A stretch of DNA of 64,000 bases from Takakia lepidozioides. Taxonomy: Eukaryota; Streptophyta; Takakiopsida; Takakiales; Takakiaceae. The notes beneath the pieces are model-generated. The model saw nothing but the letters and a program-made list of their open reading frames with translations, searched no databases and was not told where the DNA came from. Location: assembly GCA_030704615.1 (NCBI GenBank), contig CM060732.1, positions 22,754,001-22,818,000 on the forward strand, written 5' to 3'. Below, piece after piece: positions 32,185-42,595 of the stretch. Position numbers and translations under genes: made by a program. The first letter of the stretch is position 1, and each line of letters begins with the position of its first letter.

Positions 32185-33005
32185 TGAAATGCGGCATCGA
32201 AATGCGGTGCCGCATTTCCATGTCGGCATCGAAATGCGGCACCGCATTTCCATGTGGGACAAGGAAATGCGGTGCCGAATTTCCATGCCGACATGGAAAT
32301 GTATGAACCGCATTTCAGTGTCGGACAATGAAATGCGGTGCATCATTTCCGTCCAGGTACACGAAATACCAACACGGGTCTATAAATTGGACAGACAACG
32401 AGGTTGGCATTGCAAATGCGGCGATGCATTTCCAGCTTGGCAATGGAAACTTCTTTTTGGACAAGGGAATGCGGTGCCGCATTTCCGTCCAACACTTCGA
32501 AAAGTGTGACATTTCCGACCAGCGCGATGGAATGCGTTACCGCATTTCCGTGAGAGGGTCTGCAAATGGACAAATTGCGATGTCCGTTCTGGAAATGCGG
32601 CGCCGCATTTCCATGTCCGTCAACGATTTTTTTTTTACAATGGAATGCGGTGCCAATTTTTGCTGATGGGCCTGCAGTTCGAACAACGACCATCCCCAAT
32701 ATGGAAATGCGGCACCGCATTTCCAATTCCGCCATCTCGACCTCCTTGTTCGACCTCCTTGTTCGACCTCTGTAAGCGTGGTGGCATCCATGCAATGAGC
32801 GGGAGAGGCCAAAACTGGCGTGTGGACAAAGGAAATTTTGGAAATGCGGCACCGCATTTCCAATCGGCCGATTACTTTTTACTATGCCAACATTGAAATG
32901 GAAAATTTAGTCCCTCCCCTGTTTTGGAAATGCGGTGCCGCATTTCCAAAAGAGGTTCTTAGAGTTGCCAAAATTTTGGAAATGCGGTGCCCCATTTCTG
33001 ATTTT
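32185..33005. repeat. Palindrome array of transposon B (copy 2)
   Basis: About fourteen copies of GAAATGCGGTGCCGCATTTC-like palindromes, with centres near 32207, 32237, 32269, 32337, 32420, 32472, 32537, 32599, 32650, 32710, 32850, 32933 and 32985. Only the one near 32599 clearly has a CpG centre (GGCGCC); the rest read TG or CA. A direct repeat CGACCTCCTTGTT lies at about 32738-32765. No gene seen. Confidence 0.92.
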
Positions 33006-33170
33006 GGGAGCGTCGTGGTTTGGGCGATTGTGTGGCTGGAATGCACACTGGAGAGGGGTCATGAATGTCGGGCAGAATTTCCTTTATATACTCTGGAAGA
33101 GAATTTACATTTATAGAGACTTCATTAAAATTCTATTAATCTTGAAAATCATCCAAATCCTCATCCTGTT

Positions 33171-36100
33171 CTAGACTGTCCTGCTCCGCCTCCACCCCTC
33201 AGTGCCTTTCTCATCTCCAGCGGACTGCTCGTTGGCCAGGCTTTCGAAAATCCCATCTTCCCCTTGCGGAACTGTCCATCTCACCTCCGTTGGGTCGTCT
33301 TCCTCCTTGTCTGCGTCGCTCTCATCCGCTGAATCACATATGTACTTTCGTACCCGTCTACCTGTCTGAGCTGCTGCCAACTCTTTCCTTATCCTTCTGT
33401 CCTCCCTAGCCCTCTCCAAAATCTGCTCTACTTTACTAGGATTCTCACTTCTTCTAATCGCTGTATTTGCGAGTTTAGCTGCATAACTAGGAAGGGAGTA
33501 GTCCCTCACCGGGCTCGTCATGAAGTCGGCCCTCGCAAAGAACGGGACATTCTTCCTGGCAGGAAGTGTAGGCCCTACATGTTTCGACCCGGACCCTGCA
33601 ATCCTGCACATGACAATCATCAACGAGACTAATGAGAACCACAGTCGGGAAATTCGTTTGACAAAAATGACCCAGAAGGCTTTGCAAACTTACAATGTTT
33701 GCACTCACTCGTATTCCGGGTTCTCCTCCGCATCAATGTCCACTGTGTCTTCCTCGGACTCCGACGAATCCGAGGAGACTTCCGCTCTGTCGGGAGCCTT
33801 AACATTCCGTTGCAGCCCTTCCAGATGGGATCCCCACACGGATGAATCCTCCTCGTAGGCAAAGAGGTGCCGGTCGGAAAACCGCCCAGCCCACATTGAG
33901 GCACCTGTACAATGCCATCCACACATTACCACATGGCGCTTCAGATGTTGCGAACTACATCCTAACGAGAATTTGCAGAACAGCATAGATCAAGATTCTG
34001 CATACCTGTCCCACAGATGAGGTCGAGCACTGTGCCCTCCACGTCTATGCATGTCTCCATAATTGTCTGAATGAAGGCAGGGCTCCGAGTCTGTGAGTAC
34101 CGCAGGGGTTCCGTTGAAGTGAGGCTATGAGGGAGAAGTTCCTTGGGAACGTTGTTGAACAGAACGTCGTAATCGAGGGGGTCGCAGTTCGGGTCAACCT
34201 TTCCTCCCTCCTTCCGGAAAGCAAAGGTGGAGTTCTCCTTCACAAAGCAGTATGCATCGATTTGCTTCGTCTGCATACACAGGGGGGAACGATTAGAAAC
34301 CGAATGCGGCACCGCATTTGAAAACACCCAAGCAAATGAATGGACGAGTGCCAGTGTCGTAATCACCTTCTTCCCTTCCGACCGAAGGCCTAGTGTGTTG
34401 ATGCACGTCCACTTCTTTTTCAGAATCGGGACGGCGCTCTTGCGGGTCCACTTCGCAATTCCTGTCTGAGTGTTTTTTCCTCTGCTCGCCAGGACAACCA
34501 CACAGCCTCTGTCGTCCAACACCATGCGGGCAAGCCCGAATCCTTTCTTCCAAAAGTCCTCCGAGTACCTGTTCCAAGATGGCAAAGCTTGCAGTCCTTC
34601 CACAGGCTCTCCGTCCGGAATATCCAAGATGATCATATCGCAAGACCACTCGGTGGCATTTCCGCCCCTCCTACAATCCTTGTCTGCACACACCCTCTCA
34701 AAGAACGAGACCATATTCTGAAATCCTGGGGTGTCGGAAGGCTCTTCGGCAGTCGCCTTCTTCAGTGCTCTGCCCTTCAGACCCTCCATGGTCTTCATGT
34801 ATGCCAACTTGGCTGCCCGTCCATCCAAAGCCGCCAAGAAACTCTCATTTACACACTGGACTACTGTTTCGGGAGCCACTTTCGGCCTCTTTATTTCCAC
34901 CGGCTCGAAAGGGTGCCCCCCTGGGGGGTTGAAGAGTGCCTTCTTTGCCGAGCCAGTTCTCGTGCCTCTCGTGACAACGGTGGGCACAGGGGAGGCAGCC
35001 TGCGTTTGGGGGGGTGGGCTGGTTGCAAAGTCTCCATCGGAGTCCTCTTCCTCACCCTCTTCCTGAACAGGCTGTTTCTGCTTCTTCGTTTTGGCGGGTG
35101 TCACAACAGCTGCTCCTTGCTGGCGAGTCCTCTTCTTTGACCCCTTCTGTTGGGCCTGCACAGCTGCATCCACCGTCTTTTGTGCCATCTCAGCTGCCTT
35201 TCTGGATTCTTCCAGAGCAGCAGATTCCTTTGCCGACTTTGGCCTAGCAGGGACACGTCTTTCCTTTCTCTTCTCTTCTGCCAAGGCATGCAGATCTTTC
35301 TCAGACTCGTCAACAATACCGCCAGACATGTCCAGGTACCACGGGCATCCAACGAGATGCGCGAGATGCCATTGTTTCTGCATCTCGGGTGTGTAGACAC
35401 AGCTTGGGCCCGCCACGGTCCAAGCCATGAAGAACGGGGGCTCTTGAGCCAGGGTCCCTGTCTGAAGGAGCACGTATTTCATATACCTGCAAGGCAGTCG
35501 GCATGCGTGAGCAAAAGTTGAGACCAACCTACTCGCAGAGTGCCACCGAAAACATAAAATGCAAATGCGGTGCCGCATTTCCGAGACAAACCTTGTAACC
35601 AGGCTTCGCATACAAGGGTAGCTGTGCTTCACCTGTAAACAATTCGCATTGCAGCTTTCCCCGCTCCCTCCTGATGTGTAAACTCCACGCTCCTTCTTGC
35701 TGTCTGTAGCTCTCTAGCGAAAAGGTTGTCCTTGTACGCACATCTGAAACGTGTCACGTAGTCTTCCAATGTCTGTGTTCCATCCCATTTGACGTACAAG
35801 CCGAACGAATTTGTGTGCATTACGACTTGCTCCTTCGCATTCGACATTACCTGCGATTCCCAAATGCATTGTCACGTAGCAGTTCAGGGAATTCATTTCA
35901 GAAAAGCAAATATGGGGAAGTACCTTGAATTACCTGGAACCACCAAGTCATGCGGTTGAGCCACACATCCACTGCAGGGTCGGAAACTTCGAGTGGAAAA
36001 GACCACATTGTCCTTATGCTCTCGGATGCATTCCAGATCGACAGCCACCGTGTCTGCCATTTCCGATCCAATGTCAGGAGCTGGAAGAGAGTGGCTATTG

Positions 36101-37075
36101 CTAGGAAGGAACTTCAGTGCATTGAAACCTCACCTTCTCTTTCGCCTCCACACATGCCGTTGAGAGGTGATGCAGTTTCTCCAATTGCATGGTCGGCTGC
36201 ATGGCCCGAGAATAGTGTTTTGCAATCTCGGGGATGAAGTCCTTTCCAAGTGTCGGATCTGCAATTGCCACCAGCTTCACAAGCTTTGACTTGTATTTGG
36301 TTTGGACTTGACACCGGCTTCCTTCAAGTGCTCAGTCAATGACTGCAACGTTTTGACCTGCCCCTCACTTTCCATGAAGAAACGTTTGGCATGGGCCAAA
36401 TCCAGCTTGATGTTTGACTGCCAACAAAAACATGCAGAAGCGTTACATTCGATTCATGTGGAAAGATTATGGAAATTGGGGAAGGATGAGCAGAGGGAAA
36501 TGGGAGGACGACTTACTTCGTATATCACCTCCACCATTCCATCCATAGTGAGACGATACCATGTCCGGTCTGTTTTTGCAACGGCTTTCTGAATGAGCTC
36601 GGGCTCCAGCATTTCCGCAAACATCTGCGGATCAGTGAGACCAGTTTTCCTCACCCTGTACAGCATATGTGCCATGTGGGTATGCACGTACGCATTCTCA
36701 GTGACCCTGCAAGGCACACTCTCCAGTTCAGTACACGGAAGCACGGAAACAAACCAGAATGGAAACCGAAATGCGGCACCGCATTTCGAACGTGCTAGGG
36801 AGGGTATGAGTATCTTACGAGTTGAGGTCCGCCATGGCATTCTTGAGCAGGGAGGAGTCTGCCGCCTTCACCTTCAGGATGACACACTCCACCATGTAAT
36901 GCCAGCCAATGTGCTTGGCATGGTTCTGCTTGATGTACTCCCACCAGGCGAGAAGTCGGTGATTCCCGTCCCACACAAAGAACATTTTACCAGACATATG
37001 GCCGAAGTCTGGATCACCCTTCAGCGTCGCCTCGAATTCGTCGTTGCGAGTGTGCCAGTGTGATGAGCACAACTT
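33171..37075 (-). CDS. ParB-like / N6-N4 DNA-methyltransferase-like gene, transposon B copy 2
   Basis: The best copy of the cargo methyltransferase. Approximate exons: 37075-36819, 36706-36517, 36417-36134, 36080-35934, 35850-35633, 35486-34366, 34270-34006, 33904-33709, about 33609-33171, with GT/AG edges. Exon 1 has FFVWDGNHRLLAWWEYI, the ParB/sulfiredoxin-type DGxHR loop. The 35486-34366 exon carries a Lys-rich, likely nuclear linker (GSKKRTRQQG, KTKKQKQ) and motif IV as MIILDIPDG, followed by WNRYSEDFWKKGFGLARMVL and GCVVVLAS. The next exons carry QTRSPAFIQTIMETC and motif I VLDLICGTG/ASMWAGR. The tail has RWTVPQGEDGIFE. This order matches Pfam N6_N4_Mtase (beta class), except that DPPY is replaced by DIPD. 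The N-terminal part known from A and C is missing upstream of 37075, and a frameshift near 36305 remains, so this copy too may be inactive. Confidence 0.75.
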
Positions 37076-37385
37076 GGTTGTCTGACCGTTTTAACTAACA
37101 GTACTGGCACTTGTCAGTGCGAACGTTCCTGTCTGCACCGAGAATACTGCTGGATCCACCCTCAGGAGAAACTGTCAGGAGATGTTATTTCGTCGCCGAA
37201 TCGGCCATCATTGTCATACTTACTGGCTATGGAATCAAACCTCCCACCTTCATGCATGTAGCTTGAAACAATACTTTCCACTTCAATGTGCGACTTCCAA
37301 TCGTCGATGGACTCCGCATGGTACCTGTGAGCCTTGGTCTGTCGCTATACTGAACCTCGCACTTGCCAACTTCGTGCGGTGTTCT

Positions 37386-40300
37386 ATGGCTCCGAATTCC
37401 TACGCTATAGTTTGCTGTCCTCCACAACTTGGGAGAGCCTGGATCCCAAACGAGGGAGGACTTTGCAGAGTGACTGAAACTTACCTTTGTTCCAAATTCA
37501 AGCTCAAACCGGGCACAGTTTATTTGGAAGAAGAAAGGAAGGATGTTCCTAGACAGGTTGACGAGACCATTGTCGTGCTAGGTAACGACGGAGGTTGCGG
37601 AATCGAATGGCACGTTCCCCCATCAGACACCATCCTGTACCAAGCTGTGGGAATGCCCATTCCCTTTCCGAATCAGTCGCTGCCCACACCATCCACAAAG
37701 GAGTCCGGAAACCGAGAGGCGGCCACTGCCAACAGAGAGGTATGCAACGATAATCATTCCCGACCTGGACTGTCAAGACCCTCCATAGCTTCTCGTGTGG
37801 ACGTATTCGACATTTCCGACGAGGAAGATGATTGCATTGAGGTACCCATGTCCTCCACACGGTCGTTCAAATCCGGCATGGACGTCTCTGTAGGTGCTAC
37901 GCATGTGCCCTCAAGCATAACTCCAACCCGGTCCATTGTGCAGCTCCTACGACAACATCACCTCGATGGTTCTCGCTCCGAGCTGGCTGCTCTCGACTAT
38001 GCCAAATTCCCAGTCAGAAAGGTAACGTTTCTGCCTCCCGAAGTTGATGGCAATGTCATCTTCGAGTTTCCACCTGTTTCTTCGTCAAACAAAGCCTCCG
38101 GGATGTTAACAGACATGGATCGAAAGCATGACGGACACCCCTGGTGTGTGACGAAGACCAGTAGCACGAAAATTGCTGATGGTGTTCGTGTACGATATGT
38201 CCTCTGTGCGGGGAAGCTGAGGTGCCTCAATCCCACCTGCTTCCACTTTCTCTCCAAAGGAGGGCGGAGAAACGAGACGGATTGGACTGGCACAACGCAT
38301 CATCCATTCATTGTCTCCAGCCAAGCTCCTGCGGGTTCTTTCAAGTGTGCACATTGCAAAGAACCACCGACGTGCATGTCCATGTGCAGAGCCAAGCAAT
38401 ATTACGTTATCCATTTGCTCCCGGACTTGACTAGAGCTTGCATACACGTTGGGGTCCACTGCCATCCCTTGGCGAGAGGCAACATGCGTGAGGCTGTGCA
38501 GGAAGCACACGACATCATAAAAGAGGAGGTGAAATTGAGCCCCGGAGCCAGACCAAAGCAGATTCAGCTGAAGGCAGCCCACAAGATTGCTCTTGGCAAA
38601 ATCATGTCTGAAGATGGTTCCGACCGAGAGCCCTTGACCGAAGACGAGATGCGTGACCTCTTGGAGTCCGTCTCGCACGTTTGTAGTCCGAATGTGCGGA
38701 ATCACATCGTATCTTGCAAGCAGGAGTTCGGCAGGGGGTCGGACATGTACTCAATCCTGGAGGTGAAACGAATGACTGGATATGACTACATCCAAGGTAG
38801 CAGGTTTCCAGGGCAAGGCAGCGAATCCGATTGTTGTTACATTTTCAAAATGTCGACGTGTGGGCCTGGGAGTGGAGTCGACTTGGTCACTCGCATGACA
38901 ACTGGAAACTTGTCGAATGCTTGGGTGATGTTTGATCACATCAAGCGAATTACAAACCATCAGTGGGTGACTATGGGTGCGCATGTTTATGACTATCACT
39001 CCAAGAGGCTCATGACGATTGCAATCTGCGAGATGAAAGGGGAGGACACACAGTCCGAGATGCATCTGTGGGAGGGCATAAACGAGCAGATGGCAAGGGC
39101 GGGATTGCCAAAGCCCAATTTCAGGGGATTCATGGCAGACAACGCTCAGGCCAACTGGGCAGCGGTGCGGCGTGTATACGGTGAGGACCCCAATGTTCCA
39201 ATGGAGGGGAAAGAGAGATCCTGTGGATTCCATTGGATGCAGAGTCTATCCCACTACACTACCAAATTTGTTGCTAGCTCATTCCAGGCTGAACACCGTG
39301 TCCTTTGTACGGCGTGGAAGGATGCACCCACATTTGATGACGCGGAGGTTAAGTTTGCTATCATCGAGGCTTGGTGGAACACGTCAGGTGTAGTGGAGAC
39401 AACCAATCTGGGAGCATTGCACAGCTGGTTGGGGTGGTGGCATTTTCGGTATCGACAGTTCGGACAGTACATGCGGGAGGTAGGCTGCTGTCAATTTCGT
39501 TCATTTGTCTTTCTGTTACGGACATTTCGATTGGTCCCTCACCATTGTTTGTGTCCTTCTAGGAGCGGTGCTTGGATTCCGACACGGACATGCCGAACAC
39601 GAATATGGCAGAATCGGTCCACTCCTCCTGGCGAGCGTCTTCTGCCGCACATCTGGTGGACGTAGTGACGGCCACAACGGAGGACATCGACAGAGCACAG
39701 CAAGCCACGTACTACAAGTTCCTGAGCGGCAAACAATGGGGCTTTGGGCCGGACAGGGAGGAATTGTTGGTACGAATAGCTTCGAGGTCCAAGAATCCAG
39801 TGAAATGGGCGACAACATTGCGAGAGAAGATCAAAGGGACGCCTCTGCACCGCAGAGGTGAACACCTAGAGGGGGACGTCCGGACTCGCCCTGTCAGGCG
39901 GAGGATTGAAGAGGAACCCGGGTGCGAAGAGGATTCCTGGAGATCCGACAGGAACATTCGGACAGCACCTCGAGGTCCCGTCATGTTGCCGCACAATGTG
40001 TCTTCCAGCAGTGGAAGCCCAAGAAATTCCAGATCGCCGTCGCCTTCAACCGGGGATTTCGTGCAAAAAATTCCCACCGCTCCCTTGCCCCAGATTCCGC
40101 CTGCTGTTATGCAGTATGGCCAAGCCATTGTGGAGACGACTGTGTCTGCCTCACAGTGGAGAATTGCTCGCACAAAGCCGTCGTTTCGAGGAAGGTGTTC
40201 CGCAATTCGTGTGGATACACGGCAACGTTGTTTAGAGATGATAAGGAGGAATCCAGATGGGGCTGTCCCTGCTCCTACTTTTACATGAAGATTTGTCCAT

Positions 40301-40987
40301 GCAAAGTTTGCGGAGGCGACAACCACCCAGTTCTGGTTCTGCAGGCACGACATTATGACTTGCGTGTATGGAAAGCCCAAGTACGGCATACAAACAATGC
40401 CAGAGGCTCCCCCGGTGTGGCCGGTGGAACCAGGCTGCGATCTGAGTCAGGTTGAGGCCGACGCCCTTACCGCCGCAGGATTTCGGATGGTGCAGCGCAC
40501 TGACGTCCCCAGAGAACCATTTCTGCTTCCACAGCCTCCACCACCGACCCCTGTGAGAGCAAGAACAATGGGACACGACAGCTCTAAGCATCCTACACAC
40601 CGTTGGGGGAAACCGAAGAGGCGGCGACCTCCCTCAAAAGCGAACGAGACAAGGATAGGGAATGCACTTCGGATGAACTGTACAATCCAGAGCTCGACAG
40701 AAGTGCCCCCACCAGGATTCGGGCGTGTGTATCAGATGGCCACGGCGGGCTCAGCTGTTCGCAATGAGGTGTACACCATCACCATTTCAGAATTACCCAC
40801 CTGCAATTGCACCGACTTCCAGATCATGGCGAACAAGGGGGCATCATACTGCCCTTGCAAGCATTTGTACTACGTGTACCTAAAGAGACTCCGTTGTAAT
40901 TCCACAACTCATCACTTCATACATGCACCAGGGTTGAGCCCCCAGGAGGTTCACACTCTTCTGAATATGGATCCAGGGGACCAGTGA
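37386..40987 (+). CDS. Mutator-like (MULE) transposase, transposon B
   Basis: Three exons: 37386-39479, 39563 to about 40270, and about 40345-40987. The start MAPNSYAIVC is chosen by homology with transposon C (54231). The first exon has a WRKY/GCM1-like zinc-cluster region (RKHDGHPWCVTK, CLNPTCFHF, CAHCKEPP, HVGVHCH). The DDE-type core follows: likely first Asp in WVMFDHIKR, second in FRGFMADNAQANW, then the CxxH motif CGFHWMQSL typical of MULEs. The Glu is probably in the FDDAEVKFAIIEAWW region. The last exon ends in a SWIM finger, CNCTDF...YCPCKHLYYVYLKRL. It would cut the terminal repeats and give 9-bp duplications. It is divergently arranged with the methyltransferase gene, about 300 bp apart. 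The first exon is open for over 690 codons, so this copy may be functional; the exon 2/3 junction is uncertain. Confidence 0.88.
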
Positions 40988-41838
40988 GCTTGGCTTGCGG
41001 TCCCAATACAATGGTACGCCCATCCTTTTCGGATAGTAGAACTGTACTGCTGCCAGTACCTCAAACTCTGGCCACAGAAAGGTCCGACATATGTCTTGCC
41101 TACCAGTAACCTGTTTTGCTCGAACTAAGATATTACTATATCGTTCACTTGTTTCCACGTGCATGTATTTTTGTATGTTGGAGGGTTCATGTTTTTCTGC
41201 TTTCCAAAAACTTGCTTTCCTCATTCGACCTCCGACAAGGAAATGCGGCGCCGCATTTCCAAGTATCGTCGTAGGTACTGGTAGAGGCGGCCTTCGCCAA
41301 CACCAAACCGCTCCGAAATTTCGCACGTGCGAACCCTAATGCGGCACCTTATTTCCCAGTTCAGTTGCAAACCTTTCCCGCCGAATACCCGAAGAAGACA
41401 GAATTGTGAAGTACTGCAGACTGTATTGGTGCAGACTCCATTGGTTCAATCGCGGCAAAAGGGTCAGCTTCATTCCAATGTTAAGGCATGTAAAACCGCG
41501 GAATACTCTATACAGGCCAGTATGCGACGTCCTTTTGCAGTGGTATACTGGATTTCCCGTTGCACGGTCACTTATTTCCATGAGCGGATCTATAAAACCA
41601 TGAGCGGACTTGTTACTGACGACATATCTTCGCCGCATTACATGATCTGGAACGTCCAAAAACGGCAAGGTCAAATAAAAAACTATTATTTTAATACTTG
41701 TTTAATCTGCCGCATTTCCAAATTTGGAGGAGTCCGCTCATGAAATCCGCGTATCTTAGACTTCGGCTCACCGCTCATGCGGCTCATGCGGCTCATGGCT
41801 CATGGCTCATGGTTTCTGCTCATGAAATAGTAAACCTC
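40988..41838. other. Right end of transposon B: one palindrome, terminal repeat
   Basis: No gene seen. A clean family-B palindrome, GGAAATGCGGCGCCGCATTT, lies at 41238-41257, then CATGAGC/GCTCATG words at 41578-41825 and the terminus at 41838. Confidence 0.75.
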
Positions 41839-42557
41839 CATCTTTGCTTCCGATCTTCCTCTCCCCCCGATCTCCTCTCATGCCTGACCCAGAAGTCCTC
41901 CTCCGAATAATAATCATCCTCCCAAAATGCCCTGCTTCTCCCTTTATCTTCCTACCCGTGGCTCTAACCGTTTCCCTCACTAACCGTCGTCCGTGAACTA
42001 ACATGTTCCATTTGCAGGTGTTGTTCCCCACAGTCGTTCCTTGTCCTGCTCTCCGTTCCCTATGGTCGTGACAGCTGTGTCAAGCTGTGACTGGCTGTGT
42101 GAAACTGTGACGGGCTGTGACGGGCTGTGACTGGCTGTGCGACTGTGTTTGGCTGTGTCGGGCTGTGACTGGCTGTGTGGCTGTGTCTGCTGTGACGACT
42201 GTGACGGGCTGTGTTGGCTGTGTAACCCCCCTCTACAGTGCGCTGCTGTCACCCCTAAGGCTTCTGTTGGTCTCAGTCTGTGCAAAAATTAAGGGTACCC
42301 TACAGATCCCGTATAAGTGTCTAAGTCCCCGACAGTCCTCTAACAGGGCTGTGTCGGACTGTGACGGGCTGTGTCGACTGTGACGGGCTGTGTTGGCTGT
42401 GACGGGCTGTGTCGACTGTGACGGGCCGTGTAACCCCCCCCCCCCTAAAGTGCGCTGCTGTCACCCCTAAGGCTCCTGTTGGTCTCAGTCTGTGCAAAAA
42501 TTAAGGGTACCCCACAGATCCCGTAAAAGTGCCTAAGTCCCAGACAGTCCTCTAACA
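41839..42557 (-). mobile_element. LTR of the gag-only element, with tandem-duplicated 5' end
   Basis: On the minus strand the LTR starts TGTTAGAGGACTG at 42557. The first ~125 bp plus minisatellite are present twice (42557-42430 and 42345-42218). It contains GGCTGTGACGGGCTGTGTCG minisatellite. It is homologous to 2882-3616. Its other end is cut by transposon B at 41838. Confidence 0.75.
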
Positions 42558-42574
42558 TTACCCCTTCCCCTCTC
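42558..42574 (-). other. Polypurine tract of the gag-only element
   Basis: The minus strand reads GAGAGGGGAAGGGGTAA directly before the LTR start TGTTAG. This is a textbook position for the plus-strand primer. Confidence 0.78.
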
Positions 42575-42595
42575 AAAAAGCCGTGTCCTCACGGT

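Larger units (their letters stand above)
30468..41838. mobile_element. Transposon B, copy 2: Mutator-like with transposase, methyltransferase-like and RWNCC genes
   Basis: The right terminus (41818-41838) reads, on the minus strand, exactly the same 21 bases as the left terminus of transposon A (GAGGTTTAC...CATGAGC), with GCTCATG words just inside. The left terminus is lost to the Ty3-X LTR. Gene order: RWNCC minus, RWNCC plus, palindrome array, methyltransferase-like gene (minus), transposase (plus). It lies in an LTR of the gag-only element. The expected 9-bp duplication (CATCTTTGC on the right) cannot be checked because the left end is absent. Confidence 0.85.

Noticed and set aside
33171-37075. 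Bacterial contamination carrying a restriction-modification operon
   Set aside because: The gene has introns with GT/AG edges at matching places in two families and lies within eukaryotic transposon ends and target duplications.
30468-41838. Helitron or CACTA assignment for the large transposons
   Set aside because: There are inverted termini with 9-bp duplications and a MULE-type transposase. No Rep/helicase was seen, and the termini do not start CACTA.
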